NCBI GenBank assembly: GCA_920105625.2
Contig: OV050030.1
Location: 27,556,516 to 27,620,515 of the forward strand
DNA from: Clusia tigrina
Taxonomy: Eukaryota; Arthropoda; Insecta; Diptera; Clusiidae
Reading direction: 5' to 3'
Length of the DNA: 64,000 nt
In this document: positions 62,016-64,000 of the stretch, one piece after another
Layout of the letters: each line of letters begins with the position of its first letter
Position numbering within the stretch: the stretch's first letter is position 1
Translations under genes and position numbers: made by a program
The notes under the pieces: generated by a model
Seen by the model: only the letters and a program-made list of their open reading frames with translations
Database searches by the model: none
Told to the model about the DNA's origin: nothing

Positions 62016-64000
62016 TGAGATATAATCCAAAAATATTACTGATTAAAACCCACAGAGTTGAGTTCCGGTCTTTTGAAAGGATTACACTGAAAATTAAAGA
62101 GTTTCTGTATATATTTAGGTACTACTTTTTTTCTTATTGAGTTATTCACTGATCCCTCACGTCTTCATCAAACCTTGTGAAATATTAAATACAGTTTAAT
62201 TTCTGCTGATTCTCTTTAAACAATTCTTCTAAATTTTTTTTCCTTAGATTACAAGAGTGCAACTCAATTGAAGAGAAGAAAGCAAACTAATAAAATGCCA
62301 AACGTTACTGTCAACAGTGTTCAAAGCCTGACGTGCCAAATCGTGGCAAATGAATGCCTCCTCTACGTAGTTGCCCGCACATAGTCGCACAGGAAGCATA
62401 CCAACCTGGATTTTGCACACTTGTGCTGTTGTTGACACCACCACTAACCAACCAGCAGAAGGTTCGATCTATTTAGTGGTGCCTTCTGCCTGCCGGAGCA
62501 ATTGGTCATTCTCCCATAGACCAGTTATGGCCGCACTGTAAATGATGTGACACACGCTTGCAGACAGATTGCAAAAATAAACCAATATGGATGCTTGCGA
62601 TGCTGGCAGTCAAAGGCAAAGGGGAAGTCAAACAATATTTGTGACCATCATCCTTGCTCCACTCCAGTGCCTACGAAGTTTGTAATACATATTTTCAAGC
62701 TGTCAGTATGGCAGTTGGCAGTTGGCAACTTGCTGCTTGCTGCTAGCGCGGAAACATTTGCTTCCTTATACGAACAACGTAAGTCGACTAAACGACCATC
62801 ATTTGCGAAGCCTATTGAATATATGGTCAGCGGAATTTCTATTTTCACTATTTCACCAAGCTGCCTGGCCAAGAGAAACCACAGAGATCCTCTGTTCAGA
62901 ACGCATCGTCAGCAGCTTCGGCAGTAAGCAGCATTTGCAGCATGTGGCTTTTGCGGCGTGTGTGTGTGACTGTGTCGCTTGTTGTTCTTGCTCATGACAA
63001 CATTGTCAGCAAGTGCAACGTCGTGCCCGGCCGCTAACATATTGGCACCCATATTTGGAATGAATCATTAATGTGGCTTTTTGCCCATTTGTTTCGTCTA
63101 ACAGCAATTGCAGTTGAGCAAATGCTGCACACACACACACACACACACTCGTAAATTGTGCACTCCTTCAGACACATTTTATTAAGTCACACTCAACGAT
63201 AAACCAGCGATGCTGACAATGTGACCTTGTCATCATTATATCAGTGGGATAAGTGCCCATTTTATGGATTGTCATGATCAGCTGCAATTTCACATTAAAA
63301 CATCTGGAATTTCAGAAATGCTGCAGGTGAATATGTGTTAAAGTATATAAAGGGGCTAAAATTACCTGACCTTATGCGATTGTGTGAAAAATAAATAGTT
63401 TTGACAAAGCTTTTAAAGAATGAGAAGTAACTCTGCCAAATTAGCGACACAATTCGTCATACGAGATAAAAATAAGATAGAACCTTCTGGATTTTCTTCC
63501 TCGAATATTTGTGTAAGAAAGGTTTAAAGCCTCGAAAAACTGATTCAGTGGACTCTGATAAAAGACAAGAAAAAAATTTGTGATGAAAATTATATTTATA
63601 ACTAAATGGAGCGTTAACAATGCAAATGGAAAGCCTCTATTGTGGTCTGCCTTTATTAATATTTAATGAGAATGTTCTTTTCTCTCATACTGACATAGTT
63701 CTGGCACCCTGAGCCAAAACACTGAATTTATAAGCAAGTTATCTCTTTCGACAATACATTAGAGAATAGTTCTGTTGTCTCTTTAGCAACAATGATTTCA
63801 ATTGCTGAATATGATTTTATCTTAGAGTATACACGGAGGGGTATATAGCTTTGAAATATCAGTTCATCGGCATTAGAGTTCAGTTGTCATTTGTCTTCTG
63901 CAGTGACAAGTATAAAGTAGCATTATAAGTAACTATTTTATTAGTTTGAGCTTTATCAACTATATTTGGTATGAATAACTTCGTTATAGTTCAATGAAAT
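62016..64000. other. noncoding DNA to the window end, no gene recognised
   Basis: Contains a CA run (63128-63148), two less AT-rich patches (62440-62600, 62900-63060) and TATA-like sequences at 63343 and 63842. The open frames overlap on both strands and show no domain. Confidence 0.5.

Noticed and set aside
63343..63865. Core promoters with TATATAAAG (63344) or TATATAG (63842) near CAGTT initiator-like words
   Set aside because: Spacing to the initiator-like words is not canonical and no exon follows within the window.

Overview
The window is nuclear DNA of a higher fly (cyclorrhaphan Diptera, fruit-fly-like; I would guess a tephritid, but the species cannot be fixed from the sequence). The reasons are AT-rich unique DNA with long TA and CAA/CAG tracts, fly-sized introns of 59-70 bp in the one host gene I can assemble, and a mobile-element mix typical of flies: gypsy, mariner, Tc1-like, hAT, Helitron, and I/LOA- and RTE-type LINEs. 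Genes are sparse. Most recognisable coding sequence is decayed transposon.

Layout: 1-5698 is a nearly complete gypsy-type LTR retrotransposon (gag, protease-RT-RNase H, integrase, 3' LTR) without an env reading frame; its 5' LTR lies left of the window and it is inserted in a TA microsatellite (5699-5980). A full-length dead mariner lies at 10117-11394 (minus). The stretch 11397-20825 is essentially unique noncoding DNA with a 141-bp tandem duplication. A 5'-truncated LINE occupies 20826-22318 (minus), followed by a tRNA-derived SINE (22733-22938), a 285-bp TA tract (24912-25196) and an RTE-type LINE tail (25600-26055, minus).

At 29765-30060 there is a LINE 3'-UTR remnant. At 30488-31420 stand a Ty3/gypsy-class LTR, a tRNA-Leu-type primer site and a broken gag start. 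Directly behind them (31800-33017) is a Helitron helicase pseudogene that keeps the helicase motifs in order. A second tail of the first LINE family is at 39573-39775.

The best host gene is at 40755-41530 (minus): four exons and three short GT-AG introns, all in phase, encoding a 192-residue protein with about five hydrophobic segments that I do not recognise. A few weakly supported candidate exons lie nearby.

The right part holds a GGGCGTGGC-containing dispersed repeat (two copies, 45546-46155 and 53793-54165), a second dead mariner (46925-48203, plus), a 1317-bp hAT element with a perfect 8-bp target duplication and a BED-finger remnant (48745-50061), a LINE fragment (52975-53640), a 5'-truncated Tc1-like element with its DDE triad intact (54236-55215), and a longer, internally deleted LINE (59184-62015). 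I find no rRNA, functional tRNA, CRISPR array or bacterial-type system. No undescribed multi-gene system is visible; the items most worth following are the unidentified membrane-protein gene and the BED-only hAT derivative.
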